DNA of 50,859 nt from Gilliamella sp. Choc5-1 (GTDB taxonomy: Bacteria; Pseudomonadota; Gammaproteobacteria; Enterobacterales; Orbaceae), in contig NZ_LZHH01000005.1 of assembly GCF_001690595.1 (NCBI RefSeq), positions 1 through 50,859 of the forward strand, given 5' to 3'. Shown here piece after piece: positions 1-9,097 of the stretch (position 1 is the stretch's first letter; each line of letters begins with the position of its first letter). The notes below the pieces were generated by a model. The model was not told the DNA's origin. It worked only from the letters and a program-made list of their open reading frames with translations, and searched no databases. The position numbers were made by a program, and so were the translations under genes.

Positions 1-94
1 TTCGGTGTTCGGTGTTCGGTGTTCGGTGTTCGGTGTTCGGTGTTCGGTGTTCGGTGTTCGGTGTTCGGTGTTCGGTGTTCGGTGTTCGGTGTTT
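1..94. repeat. 7-bp tandem repeat (TTCGGTG)n, 13 full copies
   Basis: Thirteen perfect head-to-tail copies of TTCGGTG occupy positions 1-91, followed by a partial TT(T). The array begins at the first base of the window, so its true length is unknown. Seven is not a multiple of three, so loss or gain of a unit would shift any reading frame crossing it. Read on the minus strand (CACCGAA) the array has no stop codon and encodes the repeated heptapeptide HRTPNTE. Confidence 0.97.
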
Positions 95-112
95 AACATG
101 GTACTGCATCAT
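1..112 (-). CDS. partial ORF running into the heptanucleotide repeat (possible phase-variable gene)
   Basis: On the minus strand an ATG at 112-110 is preceded by a good ribosome binding site (AGAGGGA, 2 nt before the ATG). It opens a frame MMQYHVK followed by HRTPNTE repeats that stays open to the window edge, 37 codons. A repeat unit not divisible by three placed directly after a well-formed start is the usual layout of a slipped-strand phase-variable gene. No downstream domain is visible because the frame leaves the window, so the product is unknown. The alternative is that the array is non-coding and the start site is chance. I do not recognise the gene. Confidence 0.35.
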   Translation of the reverse strand, partial: MMQYHVKHRTPNTEHRTPNTEHRTPNTEHRTPNTEHR

Positions 113-350
113 ATTCCCTCTGTCAAGTAATTCTTTGTTTTATTTGGTTTTTTATACCTGTTCGATCGTTAAATGATCTGTTTCGCTTTTTTAGTGTAAT
201 CGTTTGAAAACTATTTGACTAGCCTTTTTGAAAACTTTTTCAAGATTTTTTTTCGTTTTATTAAGGGTTTTACTAATTGAGTTGTAAAAAACAGCGAATT
301 ATTCTTTGTTATGATTAAAATAATCCATTTGCTTAAATTCCTCCTTTAAT
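113..350. other. AT-rich intergenic region with an insertion-sequence-end-like remnant
   Basis: No gene is supported here. Positions 282-327 resemble the sequences at 16332-16379 and 24811-24855. The shared core is TTGTA(R)AAAAAC near the left and ATGATTAAAATAATCC near the right; the latter 16 bases are identical to the copy at 16332. Read on the minus strand the right part gives DYFNHNKE and a stop, close to the DYFNHQV end of the transposase remnant at 16332. It is best read as the relic of an insertion-sequence end upstream of yffB. Any yffB promoter must lie in or beside it. Confidence 0.45.
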
Positions 351-410
351 TTGCTGCCTTATGTTGATAGCTGTTATAATTTGCTTATCTTTCAAACTGA
401 GATCAGCTTT

Positions 411-767
411 ATGTACACTATTTATGGCATTAAAAACTGCAACACAATGAAAAAGGCCTTTACTTGGCTTGATGAACATCACATTAATTATCAATTTCAC
501 AATTATAAAACCGATGGACTATCAGAAGCGCTTTTAGATACATTGTTGCAATTGGTGGACTGGCAAAATTTGCTCAATACACGCGGAACAACTTGGCGCA
601 AGTTAGATGAAGCTGTCCGTGCTCAGATCGATAACGAGCAAGCAGCTAAAAAAATCATGTTAGCTAACCCATCTATTTTAAAACGCCCTTTATTGATCGA
701 TGGAAAGCGAGCTTTATTGGGATTTTCAGATCCGCTTTATTCACAATTTATATCGCAAGCTAAATAA
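411..767 (+). CDS. yffB: ArsC/Spx-family protein YffB
   Basis: A 118-residue thioredoxin-fold protein of the ArsC/Spx family, matching E. coli YffB in length. The N-terminus [16 protein letters not shown] carries the single cysteine of the family at about residue 10. [14 protein letters not shown] and KRPLL...LLGFSD are the conserved central and C-terminal blocks. The open frame extends upstream to 351, but homology begins exactly at the ATG at 411, so the 20 extra residues are left out. The biochemical role of YffB is not settled; a glutathione-dependent thiol reductase has been suggested for the family. It lies 13 bp upstream of dapE, in the conserved yffB-dapE-ypfN order, and is probably co-transcribed with it. 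Confidence 0.9.
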   Translation: MYTIYGIKNCNTMKKAFTWLDEHHINYQFHNYKTDGLSEALLDTLLQLVDWQNLLNTRGTTWRKLDEAVRAQIDNEQAAKKIMLANPSILKRPLLIDGKRALLGFSDPLYSQFISQAK

Positions 768-780
768 AATCGAGGCCATT

Positions 781-1920
781 ATGACCGAACCTGTTATTGC
801 ACTAACCAAAGTGCTCATTGCCGAAAAATCAATAAGTCCTGACGATAAAAACTGCCAAAAACTTATTATTGAGCGATTAAAACCGCTTGGTTTTATCATT
901 GAAGAAGTCAATATAGGGCAAACCAAAAATTTATGGGCTTATCATGGTGATGCTACTAGCAAAACCTTGATGTTTGCAGGCCATACCGATGTTGTACCAG
1001 CTGGCGATGAAAGTAAATGGCGTTATCCACCTTTTACACCAACTATTGACGAGCATGGCGTGCTTTATGGGCGCGGTGCATCAGATATGAAAAGCGGTGT
1101 TGCAGCCATGGTTTGTGCAGCAGAAGAATTTGTTAAACGCAACCCTAACCACGTTGGGCGTGTGGCTTTTTTGATCACATCAGATGAAGAAGCAGACGCC
1201 ACTGATGGCACCGTTAAAGTGGTTGATTTGCTCATCAAACGCCAAGAACGTGTTGATTATTGTATTGTTGGCGAGCCATCGAGCAATGCCCTGCTTGGCG
1301 ATCAAATTAAAAACGGTCGTCGTGGTTCACTCACAGCTAATTTGGTTGTACATGGCGTTCAAGGCCATGTTGCCTACCCTCACCTTGCCGATAATCCCGT
1401 TCATCGTTTTGCTCCTGCATTAAATGAACTGGTTAGTACCGTTTGGGATGAAGGTAATGAGTACTTTCCTAAAACCACAATGCAAATAGCGAATATTAAT
1501 GGCGGTGCGGGTGCTGAAAATGTTATACCAGGCGAGCTTCGTGTACAATTTAACTTCCGTTATAGTAGCGAATTGACCGATGCTATAATTAAAGCACGTG
1601 TTGAGCAAATTTTACAAAAGCACAAGGTAAATTATACCTTAACTTGGCGATTGTCTGGTCACCCTTTTTTAACGCCACAAGGTGATTTAACCAACGCTGC
1701 AGCTAGCGCTATCAAAGAGTTAACCAATATTGATACTGAATTATCTACTAGCGGTGGCACATCTGACGGTCGTTTTATTGCTAAAATGGGATGCCAAGTG
1801 ATCGAACTAGGCGTGCTTAATAAAACTATTCACAAAGTCAATGAAAATGCCAACTGTCAAGATATTATTACTTTAACTGCAATTTATTACCGTATTTTGG
1901 AAAAATTGTTGTTAGCGTAA
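781..1920 (+). CDS. dapE: succinyl-diaminopimelate desuccinylase
   Basis: Hydrolyses N-succinyl-LL-2,6-diaminopimelate to LL-diaminopimelate and succinate in lysine and meso-DAP (peptidoglycan) synthesis; cytoplasmic di-zinc M20 peptidase family. It has 379 residues, against 375 in E. coli. Visible metal and catalytic positions are H68 in GHTDVVP, D102 in [10 protein letters not shown], the E136-E137 pair in SDEEADA, and the C-terminal histidine in TIHKVNE. The lid/dimerisation domain (about residues 180-295) is intact. The start is the ATG at 781; longer versions of the frame run back into yffB without homology. dapA, another enzyme of the pathway, lies about 6 kb away on the other strand. 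Confidence 0.97.
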   Translation: MTEPVIALTKVLIAEKSISPDDKNCQKLIIERLKPLGFIIEEVNIGQTKNLWAYHGDATSKTLMFAGHTDVVPAGDESKWRYPPFTPTIDEHGVLYGRGASDMKSGVAAMVCAAEEFVKRNPNHVGRVAFLITSDEEADATDGTVKVVDLLIKRQERVDYCIVGEPSSNALLGDQIKNGRRGSLTANLVVHGVQGHVAYPHLADNPVHRFAPALNELVSTVWDEGNEYFPKTTMQIANINGGAGAENVIPGELRVQFNFRYSSELTDAIIKARVEQILQKHKVNYTLTWRLSGHPFLTPQGDLTNAAASAIKELTNIDTELSTSGGTSDGRFIAKMGCQVIELGVLNKTIHKVNENANCQDIITLTAIYYRILEKLLLA

Positions 1921-1978
1921 TTAGTTGATGTGACGATTATAACTTGGCGATTTCGATTTTAATCTAAGAGGAAATACT

Positions 1979-2137
1979 ATGGAATGGCTTAAAGATTATT
2001 GGTGGATAATTTTGATTATTTTAATTGGAATTTTTATTAATACCATTAAAGCATTAAATCGACTAAGTTATAAAGCGTATCTTGAAAAAAAGAAAGGAAT
2101 AAAACCTATCCCTTATAAAGATGACGACGATGATTGA
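1979..2137 (+). CDS. ypfN: small membrane protein YpfN (UPF0370)
   Basis: A 52-residue protein easily missed because it is short. It starts MEWLKDYWWIILI, has one membrane segment at about residues 8-22, then a basic stretch, and ends in five aspartates. E. coli YpfN has the same plan (MDWLAKYWW..., one helix, an acidic DDDDD tail) and also lies directly downstream of dapE. A good ribosome binding site (AGAGGAA) sits 6 nt before the ATG. The function of the family is unknown; single-pass inner membrane protein by prediction. It ends shortly before the convergent cysZ. Confidence 0.88.
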   Translation: MEWLKDYWWIILIILIGIFINTIKALNRLSYKAYLEKKKGIKPIPYKDDDDD

Positions 2138-2194
2138 CCAACAACAACCACTTCAACGTCGCCTAAAAAATAACGCAGTTAAAATAATAGCAGC

Positions 2195-3019
2195 TTAGTT
2201 ACCGCTATTAAATAATGCTTGATGGCGGTAGCGATCAACCCACATTGCCGTAGCACCACACACGGCAATAGGCATGATAATTAAATTAAGCACTGGCACC
2301 ATGGTAAAAAAGCTAACTAACATGCCAAAAGTTAAATTATCGGCTTTATGTTGTTTAAGCAACTGACGCATATGATCAAAAGTGATTTTGTGATTATCAA
2401 AGGCGTAATCGGCATATTGGATGTTAATTTGCCAAGCAGTAAATAAAAACCAAACCACAGGCGTAACCGATTGCCCAATAACTGGAATAAAATAGGTTAA
2501 CAGTATCGGAATAGCCCATAATAGATAGTTGAGCAATTTTTGAAATTCACGACCAAAAATACGAGGAAGATCTTTAATAATACTTAACCACGATGTATCT
2601 ACCGCAGGTATTCCTGTTAATTGTGCTTCAACTTGTTCGGCCAATATACCATTAAACGGTGCAGCAATAATATTGGTTACCGTACTAAAAAAATAACAAA
2701 ATAAAATTACCAGTGTCAAAATAACAATAAAAACGATAATATAACCCAACCACTGCAACCAACTTGGCACATACGATAATCCCCAATCTACCAAACCCGT
2801 AATGGAGGTAAAAAACCAATAAAATAGTGCCGACATAATCACAATATTGGCTATTAACGGTAAAAAAACAAACCGCTTAATCCCTGGGCTAAACGCCAAT
2901 GACCAGCCTTTTAAAAAATACTCAATGCCTGTTGTTGGTTGGCGTTTTGGGGTATTGTTATTCGTTTGGTTTTGCCAATGGCGGTGCTGTGTTTGGTTTT
3001 CGAGTTTATTGAGAGTCAC
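2195..3019 (-). CDS. cysZ: sulfate transporter CysZ
   Basis: Inner membrane protein that imports sulfate for cysteine synthesis; 274 residues against 253 in E. coli, the extra length being a polar N-terminal extension (about residues 1-28). Conserved family blocks are visible: the GW-SLAFSPGIKRFV start, FFSTVTNIIAAPFNG, the ADYAFDNHKITF segment and the C-terminal MPIAVCGATAMWVDRYR. Several hydrophobic segments (about residues 50-75, 90-115, 170-200, 235-260) fit the family topology. In enterobacteria cysZ is next to cysK; here cysK is about 34 kb away, so the pair has been separated. It is convergent with ypfN. Confidence 0.95.
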   Translation of the reverse strand: MTLNKLENQTQHRHWQNQTNNNTPKRQPTTGIEYFLKGWSLAFSPGIKRFVFLPLIANIVIMSALFYWFFTSITGLVDWGLSYVPSWLQWLGYIIVFIVILTLVILFCYFFSTVTNIIAAPFNGILAEQVEAQLTGIPAVDTSWLSIIKDLPRIFGREFQKLLNYLLWAIPILLTYFIPVIGQSVTPVVWFLFTAWQINIQYADYAFDNHKITFDHMRQLLKQHKADNLTFGMLVSFFTMVPVLNLIIMPIAVCGATAMWVDRYRHQALFNSGN

Positions 3020-3104
3020 ATTCGATTCCTTTTTTAATTAAAACCAATTGAGTAAAAACATAGTAACTATTGTAAACATACCTCTTGATAACCTGCAATG
3101 GCAA

Positions 3105-5138
3105 TTAATTATTTTTGCTGTCTATTTTGGCAAAGATTACATTATCGCCCTGCTTTACTAGCCATGTTCTGACCTCGTGTTTAATAGTTTGCATTAATGC
3201 TTGTTTGCCGGCAAGTTGATATAAATCAATAATCAAATTCTGATTGTTTTTGCTTTTTAGCAGTGCTGACAATACAGGCAAAGCACTCGCCTGTGTAGAT
3301 TGTGATTGTAAGCGCGTTTGAATATGACTATTTAATCGACACAGTGCAGCGTAAGAGGCTTCAAATGGGCGGTGATAATAAGCAAATCCCGTTAGCTCAT
3401 CAAAATCATGCGTATCTAAATTTAGTGATAATAGCAAGTTACTGTGGTTCTTAATCATCTTGTTAAAAGGTAAATCGATGATATTTTTAAGCCAATAAGC
3501 ATTACGGTGTAACCTTTGGGTTAGTTTTCGTATTAGCTGCTGCCCAGATTCAGTTAATGACTTAAGCACCATAACCGAATAACTGCCACTGCTAGCTTGT
3601 TTATGGCTACTAACATGAACTAAGGTAAAACCACAAGCTGTCCAAAATTGATAATTAGACGAGCTATAAGCAAAACTAACCGATACAAAATCATAATTAT
3701 GCGCTTTGGCATCATCAACAATATTCTGCACAAGTTGTTTAGCAATAGATTGCCGTCGATAAGTGTTAATAACCGCAATACGGTTTATTCTAACCGAGCG
3801 CAGCTTGGCAGCTAATCGCTCGCCAGCATGGGCAACCAGTGACTGCGCCACTAAATTACCTTTGGGGCGACGTGTGCCTTGCCATACTTGTTCAATTAAA
3901 TCATCAGGCAAATTACCTTCATTGACTGTCACTGCCGCAGCAACGTTTTTATTTCCAATGTTGGCCTGCCAAACCGATAAATTTTGTGCATCAAGCAGAC
4001 GTCGTAAATCAATTAATGTGGTTTGATAATGTGCTATTTTTAATAAATAAAAGATCGACCTTAACGCATGAATATCATTGCGATCAACCTTGGCATATTG
4101 GGCAGATAAAGCGCTCGCACTGCTAGGGTTATCATCTTGTGCCAATACACCATTGAGTAACAACCGATCGCTAAATTGTTCAAGCTCATCACCCACTTGC
4201 CAACGAATGGGGGTATGTAGGTAAAAATATTGACAGGCTTTATTTGCCAATAATTTTAATAAAAAGCCCTGACCTGTGCCTTCATACCCTTCAACGGTTG
4301 TTGTTAATAATACTCGGCTATTATTGGCAATAGCCACTTCTAGCAGCTTTTCAAGCATTGAAAGAGGAATCATTGCTGCTTCATCAATAATCAAATAGTT
4401 AGCAAAACTATAATGCGACTGTGCAATTAATTCATCTGGTGCAAAAAATAAGGTATCGGGTTTGGCAAAAGTAAAAAAGGTTGTCAAAGCTGATTTATTG
4501 GGCGCTGTTACAATACAACGTTGATAATGGCTAAACAGTCCTGCTAATGCCGATTTGCCACGTCCACGCTTGGCAACAACGACATTAATTTGTTTATTGC
4601 TGTTTAATAATTGCTTTAATGTAGTTTGCTGCTGAGTTAAGTCATAATTGTCATCGGTCACCTGCTCAAAAAACATGGGCGATATAGCTGTTTTTGGCAA
4701 AGAGGTTTGATTAATAATGATGCCAAACTCTGCTAATGTTTGGGTTAAATGTGCAATAAAATTAGGTACCGTGATTGCGGTTTGGCATTCGTTCCAACGC
4801 AAACTGTCTTGATCGTGCCAAGTAGCCAAGTTATTGGGCAATAACAAAATCAACACACTGCCTTTTATTAGCGTACCGACTAACATGGCAAAAGCATCAA
4901 GATTAAATCCGGCCGTTGCATCAAAAACCGCATGCCGATACTGCTGACCCAATAATTGTTTTGTTTGATTAGGTTTAAGTACGTTCGCAATCAATGAACA
5001 AGCCAAACAATCAGGCTGATGCGTAACAGTAACCCAATCGCCAGCATTTTGCTCAAAGATGGGAATAAGTTGGTCAAATAATTGTGAGGTTTTACCCTGT
5101 AACACCCATAGTTTTCGAGTGTTGTTGGGATTATACAT
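3105..5138 (-). CDS. tmcA: tRNA(Met) cytidine acetyltransferase
   Basis: Acetylates the wobble cytidine (ac4C34) of elongator tRNA-Met using acetyl-CoA and ATP/GTP, protecting against misreading of AUA. It has 677 residues, E. coli TmcA 671. Domains in order are the N-terminal DUF1726-like region, an RNA-helicase-like ATPase with Walker A VAKRGRGKSALAG near residues 188-200 and Walker B LIIDEAAMIP near 250, a GNAT acetyltransferase domain (about 350-530, RINRIAVINTYRRQSIAKQL) and a tRNA-binding tail. It starts 3 bp after the stop of yeaL and is probably the last gene of the dapA-bamC-purC-yeaL-tmcA run. Confidence 0.96.
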   Translation of the reverse strand: MYNPNNTRKLWVLQGKTSQLFDQLIPIFEQNAGDWVTVTHQPDCLACSLIANVLKPNQTKQLLGQQYRHAVFDATAGFNLDAFAMLVGTLIKGSVLILLLPNNLATWHDQDSLRWNECQTAITVPNFIAHLTQTLAEFGIIINQTSLPKTAISPMFFEQVTDDNYDLTQQQTTLKQLLNSNKQINVVVAKRGRGKSALAGLFSHYQRCIVTAPNKSALTTFFTFAKPDTLFFAPDELIAQSHYSFANYLIIDEAAMIPLSMLEKLLEVAIANNSRVLLTTTVEGYEGTGQGFLLKLLANKACQYFYLHTPIRWQVGDELEQFSDRLLLNGVLAQDDNPSSASALSAQYAKVDRNDIHALRSIFYLLKIAHYQTTLIDLRRLLDAQNLSVWQANIGNKNVAAAVTVNEGNLPDDLIEQVWQGTRRPKGNLVAQSLVAHAGERLAAKLRSVRINRIAVINTYRRQSIAKQLVQNIVDDAKAHNYDFVSVSFAYSSSNYQFWTACGFTLVHVSSHKQASSGSYSVMVLKSLTESGQQLIRKLTQRLHRNAYWLKNIIDLPFNKMIKNHSNLLLSLNLDTHDFDELTGFAYYHRPFEASYAALCRLNSHIQTRLQSQSTQASALPVLSALLKSKNNQNLIIDLYQLAGKQALMQTIKHEVRTWLVKQGDNVIFAKIDSKNN

Positions 5139-5141
5139 AGG

Positions 5142-5597
5142 TTAACTTTTTCCAATTAATAACGACAATATCCCGGCAGCAATAAGTGGCCCTACAGGAA
5201 CACCTTTGAAAAATGCAACGCCAATTAGCGTACCAATAATTAAGCCATTAACAATAGTTGGCTGCGCACCAATAAGCGATACGCCACGCGTGCCAAGCCA
5301 AGATACACAAATACCCACCAAAATAGCCAATAGTGATTGCCAAGTAGTAAACGATTTAACAATATCGCCAATTTTTAATGAACCATCAGCCAATGGCACC
5401 ATCATGGCAGCTGTTAAAATAACAATTCCAATGGTTAAGCCATATTGATTTAAAAATGGAAAATAAGTGGCTAGTGGTGTTAACTTAAAGAGTAACAATA
5501 ACAGTACTGCAAATGTCACTGTGTTATTGTGCGTTAAATAACACAGTGCCGCTAAACCTAATAAGACAAAAAAAGAAACATCAAACTGCGCAAGCAT
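5142..5597 (-). CDS. yeaL: DUF441 inner membrane protein YeaL
   Basis: A 151-residue, very hydrophobic protein, of the length and sequence of the E. coli YeaL/UPF0756 family. Recognisable blocks are LGLAALCYLTHNNTV near the N-terminus, VSWLGTRGVSLIGAQP in the middle and FFKGVPVGPLIAAGILSL at the C-terminus. At least four membrane segments are predicted. Function unknown in the family. Its ATG overlaps the purC stop by one base (TAATG), so translation is probably coupled to purC, and tmcA follows 3 bp later. I infer co-transcription but see no functional link. Confidence 0.92.
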   Translation of the reverse strand: MLAQFDVSFFVLLGLAALCYLTHNNTVTFAVLLLLLFKLTPLATYFPFLNQYGLTIGIVILTAAMMVPLADGSLKIGDIVKSFTTWQSLLAILVGICVSWLGTRGVSLIGAQPTIVNGLIIGTLIGVAFFKGVPVGPLIAAGILSLLIGKS

Positions 5598-6307
5598 TAT
5601 AAAGGCACACCAATGCGTTTTGCCACTTCTTCATAGGCTTCAATTACACCGCCTAAACCTTGACGGAATCGGTCTTTGTCCATTTTTTTTAGTGTGGCAG
5701 TTTCCCACAAGCGACAACCATCGGGCGAAAACTCATCGCCTAAGGTAATTTCGCCTTTAAATAAACCAAATTCAAGCTTATAGTCAACTAATATTAGCCC
5801 TGCTTTGTCAAATAAATCAGTCAAAATAGTGTTAATTTTAAAGCTCAATTCTTTCATTTTAGCTAATTGATCATCGCTCGCCCAACCAAAAGCTTTACAG
5901 TGTGACTCGTTAACCATCGGATCGTGCAATGCATCGTTTTTGAGGAATAATTCAAAGGTAGGTGGATTTAAGATTTTGCCTTCTTCAACGCCTAAACGTT
6001 TAACTAAAGATCCTGCTGCACGATTGCGTACCACGCATTCAACAGGTACCATTTGTAGTTTTTTTACAAGTACTTCGTTGTCTGATAATAAGGCCTCAAC
6101 TTGAGTTGGGATACCTGCTTCACGCAATTTATTCATAATAAAATAGTTAAATTTATTATTAACCATGCCTTTACGATCTAACTGTTCAATGCGTAAACCA
6201 TCAAATGCGGATGTATCATTGCGAAACTCAAGGATTAATAAATCGGGGTTTTCAGTAGTGTATACCGTTTTAGCTTTACCACGATAAAGCTCAGCCAACT
6301 TTTTCAT
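5597..6307 (-). CDS. purC: phosphoribosylaminoimidazole-succinocarboxamide synthase (SAICAR synthetase)
   Basis: ATP-dependent ligation of CAIR and L-aspartate to SAICAR in de novo purine synthesis; cytoplasmic. It has 236 residues, essentially full length (E. coli 237). Diagnostic segments are [10 protein letters not shown] with the ATP-binding lysines, [24 protein letters not shown] (signature 1) and LVDYKLEFG (signature 2). It follows bamC as in E. coli (dapA-bamC-purC), separated by a hairpin at 6341-6363. Its stop overlaps the start of yeaL. Confidence 0.97.
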   Translation of the reverse strand: MKKLAELYRGKAKTVYTTENPDLLILEFRNDTSAFDGLRIEQLDRKGMVNNKFNYFIMNKLREAGIPTQVEALLSDNEVLVKKLQMVPVECVVRNRAAGSLVKRLGVEEGKILNPPTFELFLKNDALHDPMVNESHCKAFGWASDDQLAKMKELSFKINTILTDLFDKAGLILVDYKLEFGLFKGEITLGDEFSPDGCRLWETATLKKMDKDRFRQGLGGVIEAYEEVAKRIGVPL

Positions 6308-6340
6308 GTTTTTAACCTTATACCAATTACCAATAAATGA

Positions 6341-6363
6341 TTAAGGAGCTGTTCGCTCCTTAA
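6341..6363 (-). terminator. hairpin in the bamC-purC gap
   Basis: A perfect 9-bp stem (TTAAGGAGC / GCTCCTTAA) with a 5-nt loop lies between the bamC stop and the purC start. The bases downstream on the minus strand are only weakly T-rich, so it is more likely an attenuator or processing/stability hairpin than a full terminator. Confidence 0.5.
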
Positions 6364-6372
6364 ATTCCAAAT

Positions 6373-7131
6373 CTATTTTTGATCTTCATCACTTACGGAT
6401 GTTGCTGTTTTTTTGCTTTCAGGCTTGTTCTTTTCTTCGTCATTTTTATCTTGTGCTTTTGCTGGCACAATACGCATAGAATCAGGCGCAACATCGTTCA
6501 TGATGTCATTAAATAAACCAACAATATAGCGTTGTACTTCAACCGGTTGTGAAATTAAATTTTCAGTACCACGGGTTAACGAGGTGATCGAAATAGTGAT
6601 TGTTTCGGTATCCCCTAGCAATTGACGTTTAATTGAATAAGAGGCCTCAACCGCTTGCTCTTCGTCAGCACGAACCATAAAGCTTTTGCCGGTTTGGATA
6701 GTATTACTGTCGTGGCTAGCAATCAAAATATTTCTTTTATTTAAACTATTAGGAATCTGCTCCCACACATTACTACTTAATGGCACATTAAAAGTGACTG
6801 AGCCATTATTATAAATTGCAAAAGCTTCTTGGATAGTTGAGATTGGTAAAGTTGGTGGTCTAATATCAAGCTTCTTTCCTAAATCACCGTGAACCTCAGT
6901 TGTATTAACAAAAAACTCATTACTTTCAGCTGGTATCTTAGTACCTTCTGGAATGATTAACGGTTTTAAATCAGGTGATTTAAGATAATCTTCATTTCCT
7001 TCAACTTCACGTTTAAAATTTTGATCATTACCACAACCAACAAGAAATAAAGAAGTCACAACTGCTAAAACAGCCGTTTTTTTAATAACATTGTTTTTAA
7101 ATAGGATTTTGTTCAATGTGTTATTTAACAT
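6373..7131 (-). CDS. bamC: outer membrane assembly lipoprotein BamC, short form
   Basis: Lipoprotein accessory of the BAM complex that inserts beta-barrel proteins into the outer membrane. The N-terminus is a signal peptide with lipobox LVGC (lipidated cysteine about residue 33), followed by the unstructured segment that contacts BamD, including LDIRPPTLP as in E. coli (KALDIRPPAQP). One helix-grip domain covers about residues 100-215. The protein is 252 residues against 344 in E. coli. The second, C-terminal helix-grip domain is absent and is replaced by a charged tail rich in D, E and K. The position between dapA and purC matches E. coli and supports the call. Confidence 0.88.
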   Translation of the reverse strand: MLNNTLNKILFKNNVIKKTAVLAVVTSLFLVGCGNDQNFKREVEGNEDYLKSPDLKPLIIPEGTKIPAESNEFFVNTTEVHGDLGKKLDIRPPTLPISTIQEAFAIYNNGSVTFNVPLSSNVWEQIPNSLNKRNILIASHDSNTIQTGKSFMVRADEEQAVEASYSIKRQLLGDTETITISITSLTRGTENLISQPVEVQRYIVGLFNDIMNDVAPDSMRIVPAKAQDKNDEEKNKPESKKTATSVSDEDQK

Positions 7132-7166
7132 AGATATCTGCTTTTAAAATTAAAGGTTATACAAAA

Positions 7167-8045
7167 CTATAGTAGATTTGCCTCTTTTAATGCTTGCTCA
7201 ACTACCGAAATTGATGATTGAGTTAGCGCAACTAAAGGCAATCGAATGCTTGGGCTTTGCATTAAACCTAATCTTGCGCAAGCCCATTTAGCTGGCGTTG
7301 GGTTGGGTTCAATAAACAAATGACGATGTAATGCCGTTAAAGTATCATTTAAAGCACGAGCTTCTTGAATTTGGTTATTAGCAGCAAGCTTACATACCGT
7401 TGCAACAGCTTTGGCAGCCACGTTGGCAGTGACCGAAATCACTCCATCACCACCTAAAATCATAAAGTCTAAAAACGTTGAGTCATCGCCACTTAATAAT
7501 TTAAAATCAGGACCAACTAATTTACGGGTTGGATAAACTCTTGAAAGGTCACCAGTTGCATCTTTTAATGCAACAATATTTTTAATTTTGGCTAAACGCC
7601 CAACGGTTTCAGGTTTAATATCGCTACTAGTGCGCCCAGGCACATTATATAAGATTTGTGGCAACGCTGTACTTTCTGCAATGGCTTTAAAGTGTTGATA
7701 CATGCCTTCTTGCGTTGGTTTATTATAATAAGGCGCAACAGTTAAACAGCCAACAACACCGATATTTTCAACCCGACTGGTCAATTCAATGGCTTCTTTC
7801 GTTGCGTTTGCACCCGTGCCTGCAATAATAGCAATGCGACCATCGGCATAATCGATTGTTCGTTTAATCACATCGATATGCTCATGATGATCAAGCGTTG
7901 CCGATTCACCTGTCGTACCGACCGAAACAATGCCCGATGTTCCATTAGCAATATGATATTCGACCAATTTTTTTAAGCTTACGTGGTCTACATTTCCTTT
8001 TGTATCCATAGGGGTAACTAGTGCGACCAGACTTCCTGTAAACAT
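7167..8045 (-). CDS. dapA: 4-hydroxy-tetrahydrodipicolinate synthase
   Basis: Condenses pyruvate with L-aspartate semialdehyde, the first committed step to DAP and lysine. The chosen start gives 292 residues, identical in length to E. coli DapA. The Schiff-base lysine is K161 (VALKDATGD), the catalytic tyrosine Y133 (LYNVPGRT), and T44-T45 lie in SVGTTGES. An in-frame ATG 15 nt further upstream is rejected: AGAGG at 8057-8053 lies within those codons and forms a well-spaced ribosome binding site for the ATG at 8045. First gene of the dapA-bamC-purC-yeaL-tmcA cluster. Confidence 0.97.
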   Translation of the reverse strand: MFTGSLVALVTPMDTKGNVDHVSLKKLVEYHIANGTSGIVSVGTTGESATLDHHEHIDVIKRTIDYADGRIAIIAGTGANATKEAIELTSRVENIGVVGCLTVAPYYNKPTQEGMYQHFKAIAESTALPQILYNVPGRTSSDIKPETVGRLAKIKNIVALKDATGDLSRVYPTRKLVGPDFKLLSGDDSTFLDFMILGGDGVISVTANVAAKAVATVCKLAANNQIQEARALNDTLTALHRHLFIEPNPTPAKWACARLGLMQSPSIRLPLVALTQSSISVVEQALKEANLL

Positions 8046-8139
8046 AAAATGACCTCTCATATTATTGGTTTATAACACAACGTAAAGAATAAAATATGCG
8101 AATAAGTATGCGATATTTCTCAAGTAAATTCAACTTTTG

Positions 8140-8898
8140 TTATGCAGGATTATCAATATCAATAAAAATAACATCAATACCATAACCGCTTGCTAACCAT
8201 TTCCCTAGATTTTCAATACCATAACGCTCAGTGGCATGGTGCCCTGCGGCATAAAAGTTAATACCATATTCGCGCGCAATGTGAATAGTGCGTTCTGATA
8301 CTTCGCCAGTAAAAAAAGCATCTACGCCCATTTGTACTGCTTGCTCAATATAATCTTGCCCACCACCACTGCACCAAGCAATACGCTTAATCATTTGTGG
8401 TGCATTATCACCACAAAACAACACTTGCCGTTGGTTATGGTGTAACACTTGTTCAAGTTGATGTTTAAATTGTAATGCCGTCAATGGGCTATTTAGCACA
8501 CCTGTAAAAAGTAGGTTAGTAATATCATCACGCTTATCAACTGTAATCCCGAGTAAATTAGCTAACGCCATATTATTACCTAAAGTGGGGTGACCATCTA
8601 ACGGCAAGTGGTAGCCATACAAATTAATATCATTTGTTAACAACGTCTTGATGCGTTGATACTTAATGCCAGTAATGGTTTGCACTTCGTTTTTCCAAAA
8701 ATAGCCATGATGCACCAACACCGCATCAGCCTGTAATTCAACTGCTTTATCTAATAATAACTGACAAGCTGTAACGCCTGTTACAATTTTATTAACTTGC
8801 CTTCGCCCTTGTACTTGCAACCCATTTGGCGCATAATCCCGATAACGGGTAATTTGTAGCTCATTATTAATAATCTTTTCTAATTCAAAATGATGCAT
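8140..8898 (-). CDS. ybgI: NIF3-family dinuclear metal protein YbgI
   Basis: A 252-residue protein of the NIF3/YbgI family (E. coli YbgI 247), which forms a hexameric ring with a two-metal centre; in E. coli it has been linked to radiation resistance, but its chemistry is unclear. Metal-ligand motifs are intact: VLVHHGYFW (His pair), YGYHLPLDGHPTLGNN, and the C-terminal AGHHATERYGIENLG. The N-terminal RDYAPNGLQVQG block is also characteristic. It is transcribed away from rnt; the intervening region contains a 12-bp palindrome, TGATTATAATCA, at 8933-8944. Confidence 0.94.
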   Translation of the reverse strand: MHHFELEKIINNELQITRYRDYAPNGLQVQGRRQVNKIVTGVTACQLLLDKAVELQADAVLVHHGYFWKNEVQTITGIKYQRIKTLLTNDINLYGYHLPLDGHPTLGNNMALANLLGITVDKRDDITNLLFTGVLNSPLTALQFKHQLEQVLHHNQRQVLFCGDNAPQMIKRIAWCSGGGQDYIEQAVQMGVDAFFTGEVSERTIHIAREYGINFYAAGHHATERYGIENLGKWLASGYGIDVIFIDIDNPA

Positions 8899-9097
8899 TG
8901 CTTACTCGGTTTTAAAATGATTTTATAAGGAATGATTATAATCACTTTAAATAACAAACGCATCTACTCGTTTGCCTTAATGTGATTATGTAAGAATTAC
9001 CATAAGCAAATTAACAATAAACGCTTAAAGTCAATGCTAGGCGAACCGTTTAAAAACTGGCATAATAGCCCTTTTTCGACAAATAAGATAAATTATT

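Noticed and set aside
8933-8944. Palindrome TGATTATAATCA upstream of ybgI as a possible Fur site
   Set aside because: Too short and only partly like the 19-bp Fur consensus; AT-rich palindromes are common in this DNA, and the neighbouring genes have no iron link apart from grxD further away.
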